Numbered from the stretch's first letter, positions 19,119 to 28,251 are shown. The stretch is DNA of 64,000 nt from DASUBN01 sp036000105 (GCA_036000105.1 DASYGE010000004.1:67118-131117); one strand, 5' to 3'. Numbers and translations are program-made. Notes: generated by a model from the letters alone, not told the origin.

Positions 19119-20468
19119 TTATTTCTTCATCCGACTGACGATGCGCATGGCCATCTCGAGGGCCTGTTCATAATTCAGACGCGGATCCACCTGGGATTTG
19201 TAGGCCCGCTCCAGGTCGGTCTCGGTCAAGCCGCGGGCACCGCCGGTGCATTCCGTCACATCGTCGCCCGTGAGTTCGAAGTGCACGCCGCCCAGATGGC
19301 TGTCCAGCTGCTCATGTAACATGAACGCCGCTTCCAGTTCGCTCAGGATGTTCTCGAAGCGCCGGGTCTTGAGGCCGTTGCTGGTTGATTCGGTGTTGCC
19401 ATGCATGGGATCGCAGATCCACAGCACATGCCGACCGCTCTCCTGCACCGCCTTGATCAGCGGTGGGAGTTTCTCGTTGATGCTCTTGGCGCCGAAGCGG
19501 TGGATGAACGTGAGCTTACCCGCTTCGTCATCCGGGTTCAGCACTTCCATGAGTTTCTTGATGCCATCGCTGGTCATGCCAGGCCCCACCTTCACCGCCA
19601 CCGGGTTGGCGATGCCGCGGAAATACTCCACGTGGGCGCCGCCGAGTTCGGCGGTGCGCATGCCTATCCAGGGGAAATGGGTCGCCAGGTTGTACCAGCG
19701 GCCGGTCTCCGCCACGAACTGGGTCTGGGCCTGCTCGTACAGGAGATGCAGACCTTCGTGGCTGGTGAACAGCTCCACCCCGCCACTGGCCGCCGGCGCC
19801 TGACCGGAGATGGTCTCCATGAAGGTGAGGGAATCCAGGATGGATTGCACGATGCGGCGGTACTCAGCTTCCAGCGGCGAGTTGCGCACGAAATCCAGAT
19901 CCCAGTATTCCGGGTGATGCAGGTCGGCGAAACCGCCGTCCAGCAGCGCGCGCACGTAGTTGAGGGTGAGCGCTGCATGCTCGTAAGCCCGGAGCATGAG
20001 CTGCGGGTCCGGGGTGCGTTCCGCCAAAGTGAACCCGGCGCGGTTGATGAGGTCACCGCGGTAGCTCGGCAGGGTCACGCCGTTGCGGGTCTCCATGTCG
20101 GCGGAACGCGGCTTGGCATACTGCCCAGCGAGGCGACCCACGCGGATCACCCGCTTGCGCAGGCCGTGGATGAGCACCAGGCTCATCTGCAACAGTATCT
20201 TGAGCTTGTTGGCGATGGGTTCGGCAGTGCAATCGTCGAAACTTTCGGCGCAATCCCCGCCCTGCAGCAGGAAGCTCGCCCCGCGCTGTGCATCGGCCAG
20301 CTGCAGGCGCAGCTTGTCCACTTCGCCCCAGGTCACCAGTGGCGGCAGGCGGCGGATCTCCGCCAGGACGCGCTCGGCGGCCCCGGCGTCGGCATAAAGC
20401 GGCTGTTGGCCGGCGACTCGTGAGCGCCAGCTGTCAGGCTGCCAGGGATGCAGGAATTCGCGGTCCAT
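19119..20468 (-). CDS. Class II 3-deoxy-7-phosphoheptulonate synthase
   Basis: DAHP synthase joins phosphoenolpyruvate and erythrose 4-phosphate in the first step of aromatic amino acid synthesis. This is the class II (plant and Mycobacterium) type, unrelated in sequence to E. coli AroF, AroG and AroH. Visible blocks are FLLQGGDCAESFDD, RVGRLAGQYAKPRS, ELGGAHVEYFRGIANPVAVK, ILSELEAAFM and HFELTGDDVTECTGGA. The 449 residues are a normal length. It converges on rluE with two bases between the stop codons, so no separate terminator is visible. Confidence 0.94.
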   Translation of the reverse strand: MDREFLHPWQPDSWRSRVAGQQPLYADAGAAERVLAEIRRLPPLVTWGEVDKLRLQLADAQRGASFLLQGGDCAESFDDCTAEPIANKLKILLQMSLVLIHGLRKRVIRVGRLAGQYAKPRSADMETRNGVTLPSYRGDLINRAGFTLAERTPDPQLMLRAYEHAALTLNYVRALLDGGFADLHHPEYWDLDFVRNSPLEAEYRRIVQSILDSLTFMETISGQAPAASGGVELFTSHEGLHLLYEQAQTQFVAETGRWYNLATHFPWIGMRTAELGGAHVEYFRGIANPVAVKVGPGMTSDGIKKLMEVLNPDDEAGKLTFIHRFGAKSINEKLPPLIKAVQESGRHVLWICDPMHGNTESTSNGLKTRRFENILSELEAAFMLHEQLDSHLGGVHFELTGDDVTECTGGARGLTETDLERAYKSQVDPRLNYEQALEMAMRIVSRMKK

Positions 20469-20636
20469 GATGAGCCCGCCATGCTACACGCGCCCCGGGC
20501 ATGGGGAAAGCGCGAGATGCGGTGAGATGGGTGTTTATGGCAAAATTGCGTGCTTTTTAGCTGCCTCATTTCGTTCCGGGCGCCGCGCCTCGAAGACGGC
20601 CCCGGAGACCATCAGGAATCCTAAGGAGATTTGTCC

Positions 20637-21794
20637 ATGCATCGCGTGCTCGTCCTCGGCGCCGGCAAGATCGGCTCACTGCTCTCAGGCCTCCTGGCCG
20701 CATCCGGCGATTATCAGATCTCCCTGGCCGATACCAACGGCAAGGCTGCCGAGAGCGTGGCTGCGGGTCATAAGCTCGCCAGCATCAAGGCCTACCAAGT
20801 GGATGCATCCAGCAAGGATGCCCTCGAGACGCACTTGAAGGCCCATCCGGCCGACGCGGTGATCTCCAGCTTGCCCTATTTCTGTAACCCACCGGTGGCG
20901 GAAGCGGCGCGCAAGCATGGCCTGCACTACTTCGACCTCACGGAGGACGTGGAAGTGACCCGTGCCGTGACGCGTATCGCCCAGGGCGCCACCACCACCT
21001 TCGCGCCCCAGTGCGGCCTCGCTCCCGGCTTCATCAGCATCGCTGCCAACGAACTCATGACCCACTTCGACGAGATCCACGACGTGAAGCTCCGGGTCGG
21101 CGCCCTGCCCCAGAACCCAGGCAATATGACCAAGTACGCCCTCACCTGGTCCTCGGACGGCGTCATCAACGAATACGGCAACACCTGCTACGGCATCGTC
21201 AACGGCAAGGAAGCGGCGCTCATGCCCCTGGAAGGTCTCGAGACCATCCAGCTGGAAGGCAAGCTCTACGAAGCCTTCAACACCTCCGGCGGCCTGGGTT
21301 CCCTGGGCGAGACCTATGCCGGCAAGGTACGCAACATGACCTACAAGACCATGCGCTATCCCGGTCACTGCGAAGTCATGCGCCTGCTCATGAACGATCT
21401 GGGCATGAACCACGATCGCGACACCCTGAAGCGCATCCTGGAACGCGCCGTGCCGCGCACCGTGCAGGACGTGGTGCTGATCTATGTCTCCGTGAGCGGC
21501 CTGCAGCACGGCAAGTTCATGGAAGAGAGCTACGCCAACGCGGTCTATCCCCAGGAGATCAACGGCCATCTGTGGTCTGCCATCCAGGTGACCACCAGCG
21601 CCGGCATCGCCGCGGTTGTGGACCTGGTGCTGAAGAAGCCGGACAGCTACAAGGGCCTGGTGAAACAGGAGCGCTTCAGCCTGACCGATGTCCTGGCCAA
21701 CCGCTTCGGCAAGGCCTATGCCCAGGCCGAGACCGCCGAACTCTCCGCGCGCCTGGTGCGCACCGGCGAAGCCGCCCAGCAGTTCGTGGCTTAA
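20637..21794 (+). CDS. Saccharopine dehydrogenase-family oxidoreductase
   Basis: A protein of 385 residues with an N-terminal Rossmann fold (VLVLGAGKIGSLLSGLLA) and the saccharopine dehydrogenase C-terminal fold (APQCGLAPGFISIAANEL, GALPQNPGN, MRYPGHCEVMRLL). The next gene encodes an ALDH7 aminoadipate-semialdehyde dehydrogenase, so a role in lysine breakdown through 2-aminoadipate semialdehyde is likely (inference). Whether it acts on saccharopine or directly on lysine as lysine 6-dehydrogenase cannot be told. AAGGAG at 20623-20628 is eight bases before the ATG chosen; the TTG at 20631 is too close. I see no clear promoter in the 168 bases upstream. Confidence 0.85.
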   Translation: MHRVLVLGAGKIGSLLSGLLAASGDYQISLADTNGKAAESVAAGHKLASIKAYQVDASSKDALETHLKAHPADAVISSLPYFCNPPVAEAARKHGLHYFDLTEDVEVTRAVTRIAQGATTTFAPQCGLAPGFISIAANELMTHFDEIHDVKLRVGALPQNPGNMTKYALTWSSDGVINEYGNTCYGIVNGKEAALMPLEGLETIQLEGKLYEAFNTSGGLGSLGETYAGKVRNMTYKTMRYPGHCEVMRLLMNDLGMNHDRDTLKRILERAVPRTVQDVVLIYVSVSGLQHGKFMEESYANAVYPQEINGHLWSAIQVTTSAGIAAVVDLVLKKPDSYKGLVKQERFSLTDVLANRFGKAYAQAETAELSARLVRTGEAAQQFVA

Positions 21795-21804
21795 GGAAAA
21801 ACCC

Positions 21805-23337
21805 ATGACCGACGTCAGCAAGATCCTCTCCAGCCTGGGCCTCGAACAAGACAACGCCGGCGTGTGGACCAGCACCGGCGGCTGGCGCAAGAGCACCGGC
21901 GGCAAAGTCATCGACTCCATCAACCCGGCCACCGGCGGCGTCACCGCCCGGGTGCATTGCGCCACGGAAGTGGACTACGAGCAGGTGATCAAGGACGCTC
22001 AAGCCGCGTTCAAAGCCTGGCGTGAAGTGCCTGCGCCGAAACGCGGCGAAGCCGTGCGCCTCCTGGGCGAAGAGCTGCGCAAGCATAAGGACGCCCTCGG
22101 CAGCCTGGTGTCCCTGGAGATGGGCAAGATCAAGCCTGAAGGCGACGGCGAAGTGCAGGAGATGATCGACATCGCCGACTTCGCGGTGGGCCAGTCGCGC
22201 ATGCTCTACGGCCGCACCATGCACTCCGAGCGGGTGCGCCACCGCATGTACGAGCAGTGGCATCCTCTGGGTGTGGTCGGCGTCATCTCCGCCTTCAACT
22301 TCCCGGTGGCGGTCTGGGCCTGGAACGCCTGCATCGCCGCCGTGTGCGGCAACGCCACGGTCTGGAAGCCCTCGCCGCGCACGCCGCTGTGCGCCGTGGC
22401 GGTGCAGCACATCGTCAACCGCGTGCTGGAGCGTAACGGTTACCCGGCCATCTTCTCCATGTTCATCGACGGCGACAATACCCTGGCGCAACGCTTCGTC
22501 AAGGACGAGCGCGTGGCGCTGATATCGTTCACCGGATCGACGGCCATCGGCCGCAAGGTGGGCGAACAGGTCGCCACCCGCATGGGCAAATCCATCCTCG
22601 AACTCGGCGGCAACAACGCCATCATCGTGGACGAGACTGCCGATCTCAAACTCGCGATCCCGGCCATCGTGTTCGGCTCCGCGGGCACCGCCGGCCAGCG
22701 TTGCACCAGCACCCGTCGCCTGTTGGTGCACGAGAGCATCGTCGAGGACCTCTGCCAGAAGCTGGTGAAAGCCTACAAGCAGGTGCGCATCGGCGATCCG
22801 CTGGATTCCACCACCCTCATGGGTCCGCTGTGCACCCAGGATGCAGTGAATCGCTACCAGACGGCTATCGAAGCCGTGCAGAAAGCCGGCGGCAAGCTGC
22901 TGTGCGGCGGTAAACGTCTCGACCGCCCGGGTTTCTTCGTGGAGCCCAGCATCGTGCGGGCCGACAACGAGTGGCAGATCGTCAAGACCGAGACCTTCGC
23001 GCCCATCCTCTACGTCATGTCCTTCAAGACCCTGGAAGAGGCGGTACGCATGCACAACGACGTGCCGCAGGGCTTGTCGTCTTCCATCTTCACCACCAAC
23101 GTGAAGAACGCCGAGTATTTCCTCTCGGTGGTGGGCAGCGATTGCGGCATCGCCAACGTGAACATCGGCACCTCCGGTGCCGAGATCGGCGGGGCCTTCG
23201 GCGGCGAGAAAGAGACCGGTGGCGGTCGCGAATCCGGCTCCGATGCCTGGAAACAGTACATGCGCCGCCAGACCAACACCCTCAACTGGTCCGACTCGCT
23301 GCCGCTGGCCCAAGGCATCAAGTTCGACCTGGGTTGA
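21805..23337 (+). CDS. L-aminoadipate-semialdehyde dehydrogenase (ALDH7/antiquitin family)
   Basis: An NAD(P)-dependent aldehyde dehydrogenase of 510 residues. The catalytic cysteine is Cys300 in GTAGQRCTSTRR and the general base is Glu266 in LELGGNNA. The C-terminal block SGAEIGGAFGG followed by GGGRESGSDAWKQYMRR is diagnostic of ALDH7 enzymes that oxidise 2-aminoadipate semialdehyde. It follows the saccharopine dehydrogenase-like gene after ten bases, and the two form a two-gene lysine catabolic unit. A hairpin 31 bases after the stop may end the transcript. Confidence 0.9.
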   Translation: MTDVSKILSSLGLEQDNAGVWTSTGGWRKSTGGKVIDSINPATGGVTARVHCATEVDYEQVIKDAQAAFKAWREVPAPKRGEAVRLLGEELRKHKDALGSLVSLEMGKIKPEGDGEVQEMIDIADFAVGQSRMLYGRTMHSERVRHRMYEQWHPLGVVGVISAFNFPVAVWAWNACIAAVCGNATVWKPSPRTPLCAVAVQHIVNRVLERNGYPAIFSMFIDGDNTLAQRFVKDERVALISFTGSTAIGRKVGEQVATRMGKSILELGGNNAIIVDETADLKLAIPAIVFGSAGTAGQRCTSTRRLLVHESIVEDLCQKLVKAYKQVRIGDPLDSTTLMGPLCTQDAVNRYQTAIEAVQKAGGKLLCGGKRLDRPGFFVEPSIVRADNEWQIVKTETFAPILYVMSFKTLEEAVRMHNDVPQGLSSSIFTTNVKNAEYFLSVVGSDCGIANVNIGTSGAEIGGAFGGEKETGGGRESGSDAWKQYMRRQTNTLNWSDSLPLAQGIKFDLG

Positions 23338-23361
23338 TGCCGGACCTGTTTCGGTCATAAT
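23334..23361 (+). promoter_or_regulatory. Candidate promoter for uppP
   Basis: TTGATG (23334-23339) and CATAAT (23356-23361) are 16 bases apart, overlapping the stop codon of the aldehyde dehydrogenase gene. A transcript would begin close to 23368, at the foot of the hairpin before uppP. Consensus matches are four and five of six; no other support. Confidence 0.35.
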
Positions 23362-23367
23362 GGATGG

Positions 23368-23390
23368 GACGCCGCGCACAGCGCGGCGTC
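23368..23390 (+). terminator. GC-rich hairpin before uppP
   Basis: A perfect ten-base-pair stem (GACGCCGCGC with GCGCGGCGTC) closes on a three-base loop and is followed by TTCATAT, a poor T tract. It may be a weak intrinsic terminator for the lysine genes, or a 5' leader stem-loop of the uppP mRNA, whose ribosome binding site begins nine bases later. Confidence 0.5.
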
Positions 23391-23409
23391 TTCATATCAG
23401 GAGGTTCGC

Positions 23410-24246
23410 GTGCTCGGTTTCTATCTCATCTTGCTCGCCATCCTGCAGGGCGTCACCGAACTCTTCCCCATCAGCAGCTTGGGCCATAGCGTCCTGATAC
23501 CAGCGCTGTTCCATTGGCCCATCGACCGGGACGCCGCCTGGTTCCTGCCTTATATAGTGGTGCTGCACCTCGGCACCGCGGCCGCCCTCTTCATCTATTT
23601 CTGGCGCGACTGGCGCGCCCTCCTCGGGGGCCTATGGGCGGCTAGGGGCGGCACGGGCAACCCGGAAGCACGGCTCTTCTGGCTTCTGGTGTGCGGTACC
23701 GTACCAGCCGCCGTGTTGGGGCTGGTACTGGAACACAAGGTGCGGGAACTGTTCGGCGGCTTCACCGTGGCAGCAGTGTTCCTGATGCTGAATGGTGTAG
23801 TGCTGATCGTCGGCGATAGGTTCAAGCAGCGGAATACGGTCCAGACGCTGGAATCCATGGGCTGGAGCAAGGCTTTCTTCATCGGCTGCGCCCAGGCCCT
23901 CGCGCTCATACCGGGCATGTCGCGCTCCGGTGTCACGCTGGTGGCGGGGCTCATGGGTGGCTTGGATTATGCCGCCTCTGCGCGCTTCTCCTTCCTCCTG
24001 GCCACGCCTATCATCGGTGCCGCTGGTGTATTGGAGCTGCCCAAGCTCTTGCATCAGCACGCGACACTGCCGCCGGGCTTGCTGGCGACCATCATGCTGG
24101 GCGGTGTGTTGGCGGGGATCTTCGCCTGGCTGAGTGCCTGGTTCTTGATGCGGTATTTCAAGGCCCGCGAACTCGCAGCCCTTAAACCTTTTGGTATTTA
24201 CTGCTTAGTGGCTGGTGTCGTGGCCATGTGCATGGCGATTCTTTGA
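23410..24246 (+). CDS. uppP: Undecaprenyl-diphosphatase UppP (BacA)
   Basis: UppP recycles undecaprenyl diphosphate to the monophosphate carrier used for peptidoglycan and other envelope polymers; extra copies confer bacitracin resistance. The 278-residue membrane protein has the two family motifs, GVTELFPISSLGHS near the N-terminus and PGMSRSGVTLVAGLMGG in the middle, plus about eight membrane helices. The GTG start is supported by AGGAGG at 23399-23404, five bases upstream. It converges on the asparaginase-like gene with three bases between. Confidence 0.94.
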   Translation: MLGFYLILLAILQGVTELFPISSLGHSVLIPALFHWPIDRDAAWFLPYIVVLHLGTAAALFIYFWRDWRALLGGLWAARGGTGNPEARLFWLLVCGTVPAAVLGLVLEHKVRELFGGFTVAAVFLMLNGVVLIVGDRFKQRNTVQTLESMGWSKAFFIGCAQALALIPGMSRSGVTLVAGLMGGLDYAASARFSFLLATPIIGAAGVLELPKLLHQHATLPPGLLATIMLGGVLAGIFAWLSAWFLMRYFKARELAALKPFGIYCLVAGVVAMCMAIL

Positions 24247-24249
24247 CGC

Positions 24250-24735
24250 TTAAATCTCTTCGAAGCGGTTCTTGTCGCGGTTCTTGCGCACCCGCTTCGC
24301 ATCGAACACCCGCCCATTCATGAAGATGTAGATGCCCGGCGACAGGCTCTGCACCGCCGCCACCGCCCCGCCGATGTTGAAGATCGCATCACTGCCGCGG
24401 AACTTGGCGGGGTTGAGCGCACCCGTCAGCACCACGGTCTTGCCGGCGATCCCCTGCAGCGTCGCAGCCGTATCGGTCATGGTGTCCGTACCATGGGTGA
24501 TGAGCACCCGCGCCGCCGCATCCTTCTGCACTGCCTCGTGGATCAGCGCCCGGTCGGCGTCGCTCATGTCCAGGCTGTCCTTGCGCATCAGCGAGGTGAT
24601 CTCGAAGGGGAACTGCACACCCATCTCCCGCAGGATGTCGCCGATCTGCGGCTCGCCCACTTCGTACTCGCTCTTGGCGTCGAAGTAGATCTTGTCGATG
24701 GTGCCGCCGGTGGTGAAGATGCGCAGCTTTTCCAT
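24250..24735 (-). CDS. Stand-alone asparaginase N-terminal domain protein
   Basis: A protein of 161 residues covering only the N-terminal half of an L-asparaginase. Both threonine motifs are present: FTTGGTIDK (residues 7-15) and LITHGTDTM (78-86), followed by LTGALNPAKFRGSDA. Full-length bacterial asparaginases have about 330 residues and complete the active site with a second domain. The frame ends cleanly, with the stop three bases from uppP, and I see no continuation in another frame, so it looks like a real one-domain family rather than a recent truncation. Activity cannot be assumed. Confidence 0.75.
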   Translation of the reverse strand: MEKLRIFTTGGTIDKIYFDAKSEYEVGEPQIGDILREMGVQFPFEITSLMRKDSLDMSDADRALIHEAVQKDAAARVLITHGTDTMTDTAATLQGIAGKTVVLTGALNPAKFRGSDAIFNIGGAVAAVQSLSPGIYIFMNGRVFDAKRVRKNRDKNRFEEI

Positions 24736-24758
24736 AGGTCACTCCGGTTCGCAGACGG

Positions 24759-27083
24759 TCAATTATTACCGAACGAGGGCGCGAGGGTGTTGCCGTTGAC
24801 GGGTATGCCGAGGAACAGGAACCAGGTACGGTTGCCATCGTCGCCGATGCCCATGCCGAGGTAGAGGGGACCCAATACCGTATCGGCCCCCAAGAACACG
24901 CTGGCGCCGTACTGCAGGCTGCCTGCGGTGATCCTTTGCCCGCTCTGCCAGACGTTACCCGCGTCCAGGCCTGCGCCGAAATACATGCCTTTGCCGAGAC
25001 CGGTAGGCAGCTCATAAGCATGATGGGTGTAGATAAGGTGCGCGTCGAAGACGTCGTCGCCACGCAACTGTCCCTGGCGTCTTCCCGCCAGCGACAGGAA
25101 GCCGCCTAGCGCGAACTGTTCGTAGGCCGGCAGTGTGGTGTGGAGATCGCTGCCGGCCTCTCCGAGGAACAGGAGCGAATCCGCATCGGCGCCGAACGCT
25201 TCGCCCACCGTCACGTCTACCTTGTCGTAACCGATGTCGCTACCCAACGAGCGGCGCGGGAAGAACCCGTTTATGAACACGTAGGAGCCGGAGCTCGGGA
25301 AACTGATGTTGTTGAAAGTGTCCAGGTGCAGGACGAAGCGCGGACCGCTCAGGGTGTTGCGATAGGTGGGCAGATCCGTCTCGGGGCCGATGCGCGGTGC
25401 CGAGACCACATGGCCGTACATCATCCCCAGGCGTGCCTCGCCCCGGTTGCCGAGTTGCAGCCCGAAATCCAGCCCGGCATGCGGGAATACGGTGCTGTAT
25501 TCAGCGATGCGCTTCTCGCCGGAGAACACGTCGAAGGTCTGATCTAGGTATTCCGCCTGAGGGGCGACGAACGCACTGCCGGTGTAATTCAGCGGTTGAT
25601 ACAGCTCCGAATACAGATAGCTGGAATAGCCGAACTCGAACTCATTACGCCACTCCGCCCCCATCTGGTTTATCTCAGAGCGGTTGTAGCTGCCGAGCAA
25701 CTCATAGATGCTGTCGCCTTCGAAATCGTCGGCGATATGCAGGCCCAGCTGCACATAGTTGGGCTGCCATGGCTTCTCTGTGATGAGCAGTTTGATGCCG
25801 GTCTTGCCGTCCACCTCTTCAAGCACCGCATCGACGCGCTGGAAATACCCCAAGTCATACACGCGTCGCAGGCAGTCGTTGATCATCGTGACGTTCCACT
25901 CGGACCCCAGTTTGAGACCGAAGCGGGCGCGGATCAATTCGGTAGGGATCCTTTGGTTGCCTTCCACATCCACGAAATCCACATGCAACGGCGGCGGCAG
26001 CTGCCGGCGGTCTTTTTGTTGATAGCGGGCATAATCCTCGGGGGAAAGTTGCAGGCTCGTGAGCTTAGACAGGACGTCGTAAGATTCCTGTTCGCCGAGC
26101 TTTATGGCTTCACCCATGCGGTTGAAATCGGTGGGGCCGATATCGCCCATATCCGGCTGGAGCAGGACATCATGGCTAGTGAGCTGCGCGACCGAGTCTG
26201 CGACGTTCTGGTTGCCGAATATCTTGAGCACCTGCAACGATACGCTGAACACATCCCCGAGGTCGCCACGCTGGGCCAGGGGTGTACCGATATTGACCGC
26301 TATGATGATGTCTGCGCCCATCTTGCGCGCCACATCTATGGGCAGGTTACGGGAGACTCCACCGTCCACCAGCAGGCGGTTATCGATAGGCACCGGTGGG
26401 TAGATACCTGGCACCGCCATGCTGGCACGCATGGATTCCGCCAGGTCGCCATGGTCCATCACTACCATGTCGCCGGTCTCGATGTCGGTGGCTACGGCGC
26501 GGAACGGGATCGGGAGCTTGTCAAAATCCTGGTCCGGCTGTAGCGCCAGGGATAGCACGTTCAGGATGCGCCCGGGATCGTTGCCGTTGACGATACCCTG
26601 GGGGAAGAAGAAGTGCCCGTCCTCATAACCGAGTTCGACCCGCAGCAGATATTTGAACTGGTCCTGTTTCGCCTGGAATGTGAGCCGATCACGCAGCGGA
26701 TTGTCCGCCATGTCCGCCTGCACATCCGTGCGGTTCAATATCCGTTCCAGCGTCTGGGACGGCATGCCTGCGGCATACAGGCCGCCGATAGCCGCGCCTA
26801 TGCTGGCACCGGCGATGCAATCCACCGGGATGCGCAGCTTCTCCAGCGCCTCCAGCACGCCCACATGGGCAGCACCGCGCGCGCCACCGCCGCTCAGCAC
26901 GAGGCAGATCTTCGGCCTGTGCATCACACTTGGCGCCGCAGGCGCCGCCGCTGTGACAGCAGCCGGGATGGATGTGGCAGCAGGAGCAAGCGTATCCGCC
27001 GCCATGGCCCGTGCCATGGGCGCAAGGTAGAAGGCCGCGGCCAGCAGCGCGGCGTACACGCGCAGGGTATTTGGCTGCATCAT
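24759..27083 (-). CDS. Patatin-like phospholipase with POTRA and outer-membrane barrel (PlpD type)
   Basis: A protein of 774 residues. A signal peptide (about 1-28) is followed by a patatin lipase domain with oxyanion motif GGGARG (65-70), nucleophile Ser94 in GASIG and the dyad Asp240 in VDGGVSR. A POTRA domain follows (LHVDFVDVEGNQRIPTELI), then a beta-barrel of the Omp85/BamA type to the C-terminus. This is the type Vd autotransporter architecture of Pseudomonas PlpD, where the lipase is carried through or displayed by its own barrel. The frame is open to 27341, but only the start at 27083 (or 27080) gives a signal peptide at the N-terminus. A weak -10 TAAAAT lies about 80 bases upstream. 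Confidence 0.9.
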   Translation of the reverse strand: MMQPNTLRVYAALLAAAFYLAPMARAMAADTLAPAATSIPAAVTAAAPAAPSVMHRPKICLVLSGGGARGAAHVGVLEALEKLRIPVDCIAGASIGAAIGGLYAAGMPSQTLERILNRTDVQADMADNPLRDRLTFQAKQDQFKYLLRVELGYEDGHFFFPQGIVNGNDPGRILNVLSLALQPDQDFDKLPIPFRAVATDIETGDMVVMDHGDLAESMRASMAVPGIYPPVPIDNRLLVDGGVSRNLPIDVARKMGADIIIAVNIGTPLAQRGDLGDVFSVSLQVLKIFGNQNVADSVAQLTSHDVLLQPDMGDIGPTDFNRMGEAIKLGEQESYDVLSKLTSLQLSPEDYARYQQKDRRQLPPPLHVDFVDVEGNQRIPTELIRARFGLKLGSEWNVTMINDCLRRVYDLGYFQRVDAVLEEVDGKTGIKLLITEKPWQPNYVQLGLHIADDFEGDSIYELLGSYNRSEINQMGAEWRNEFEFGYSSYLYSELYQPLNYTGSAFVAPQAEYLDQTFDVFSGEKRIAEYSTVFPHAGLDFGLQLGNRGEARLGMMYGHVVSAPRIGPETDLPTYRNTLSGPRFVLHLDTFNNISFPSSGSYVFINGFFPRRSLGSDIGYDKVDVTVGEAFGADADSLLFLGEAGSDLHTTLPAYEQFALGGFLSLAGRRQGQLRGDDVFDAHLIYTHHAYELPTGLGKGMYFGAGLDAGNVWQSGQRITAGSLQYGASVFLGADTVLGPLYLGMGIGDDGNRTWFLFLGIPVNGNTLAPSFGNN

Positions 27084-27249
27084 GTTTCCAGCCTGCATGG
27101 AGGGGATGAAAGGCGTGCTTTTTATCCGGTACGCGCTGCTTTTAGACAGGTGCATTTTACCGGAACCCGGCGACGCAAAGTAGGCACATGGCCGACGCAG
27201 ATTATGTACAGCATGGCCTGGGCTGCATCGCGCCGGCAGCACGCAGCGG

Positions 27250-27288
27250 GATGCAAAAGCATAAGGCCGCCCTGCGGCGGCCTTATGA
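27250..27288 (-). terminator. Intrinsic terminator after the degV gene
   Basis: A perfect 11-base-pair stem (ATAAGGCCGCC with GGCGGCCTTAT, 27261-27286) with a four-base loop is followed on the minus strand by GCTTTTGC. It lies 23 bases after the stop of the DegV gene and about 180 bases upstream of the patatin start, so it separates the two minus-strand units. Confidence 0.8.
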
Positions 27289-27309
27289 CATCTGCGGGCC
27301 TTGTGGCTA

Positions 27310-28251
27310 TTATTTCGCAGCGTAAGCCAGACTGAATGCACCAGGTCCGACGTGGATACCTGCCACCGTGCTCATGACGGAGAGCAGCGTCTCCACTTTG
27401 TTGGCATGGGCAATCTTCACGAACTCATCGTAGCCGGGGAAGCTCTTCACGTCTTCCGGATTGCCGGCATAGCTCATGCACACCACCTTGGTGAGCAGGC
27501 CTTTCTCGATGGCTTCGCCGGCGATCTCGAACAGCCGCTTCACGGCGCCCGGGAAGCCGCGCACCGTCTCCGCCGCTTCGGTCTCACCGCGATAGACCTT
27601 CAGGATAGGCTTTATGTCCAGCATGGTGCCCATCTGGTACTTGAACCAGCCGACGCTCTTGTCGCCCTTCTGGTGGGCGCGGCTGCGTACATAGAAGAGG
27701 TCGTTGGGCACGAGATAGGCGTGTACGTCCTGGGAGAAGCTCTCCACATGCTGACGCAGACGATCGAATGCCAGATCCGCCTGGCCGCCCTGCAGGAGGC
27801 GCAACGCCTCGAACACGACGACACCCTGCCCGGTGAACAAAGTCTTGCTGTCCAGTACGCGCAGGGCGAACTGCTCTTCCATGCCCGCGGCCTTACGGCG
27901 TTCCTTGTAACCCGAGAGGATCATGAAGGAAGCCTTGGTGGCATTCTCGAAGACGGGACTACGGGTGCTGGAGACGGTGATCACCAGCACGCGGTCGTAT
28001 TTCAACACCAACTGGTCCAGGAACCAGTCCTTGATAGCCTTCACCGAAAGGGGGGCGGTGGTGATCTCCAGTTCCTTCTCCGCCACGTAACGGCGGTAGA
28101 ACTCCATGGTCTGTTCCGGATCACGCACGTCCTTGAAGTTCATGGTGCCGAACTGCATGTTGATGGGCATGATCTCGAGACCATGCTGCGCCAGGAAGGA
28201 GCGCGGCAGATCGCATGCAGCGTCGACGACGATACCGATTTTTTGAGGCAT
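27310..28251 (-). CDS. DegV family protein (fatty acid-binding)
   Basis: A DegV protein of 313 residues, starting with KIGIVVDAACDLP and containing the family segments ITVSSTRSPVFENA, VLDSKTLFTGQG, DLFYVRSRAHQKG and a C-terminal HVGPGAFSLAY. DegV proteins bind fatty acids, and in Firmicutes the FakB members hand them to the kinase FakA. No kinase gene is nearby, and in Proteobacteria the role is unclear. The gene is flanked by a terminator downstream and 146 bases upstream in which I see nothing notable. Confidence 0.85.
   Translation of the reverse strand: MPQKIGIVVDAACDLPRSFLAQHGLEIMPINMQFGTMNFKDVRDPEQTMEFYRRYVAEKELEITTAPLSVKAIKDWFLDQLVLKYDRVLVITVSSTRSPVFENATKASFMILSGYKERRKAAGMEEQFALRVLDSKTLFTGQGVVVFEALRLLQGGQADLAFDRLRQHVESFSQDVHAYLVPNDLFYVRSRAHQKGDKSVGWFKYQMGTMLDIKPILKVYRGETEAAETVRGFPGAVKRLFEIAGEAIEKGLLTKVVCMSYAGNPEDVKSFPGYDEFVKIAHANKVETLLSVMSTVAGIHVGPGAFSLAYAAK

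Noticed and set aside
20685..23379. Two long minus-strand frames (426 and 567 residues) antisense to the lysine genes
   Set aside because: His/Gly/Val-rich shadows; the plus-strand enzymes have complete catalytic motifs and ribosome binding sites.
27084..27341. Extended N-terminus of the patatin frame up to 27341
   Set aside because: It would place the signal peptide internally and run through the terminator hairpin after the degV gene.
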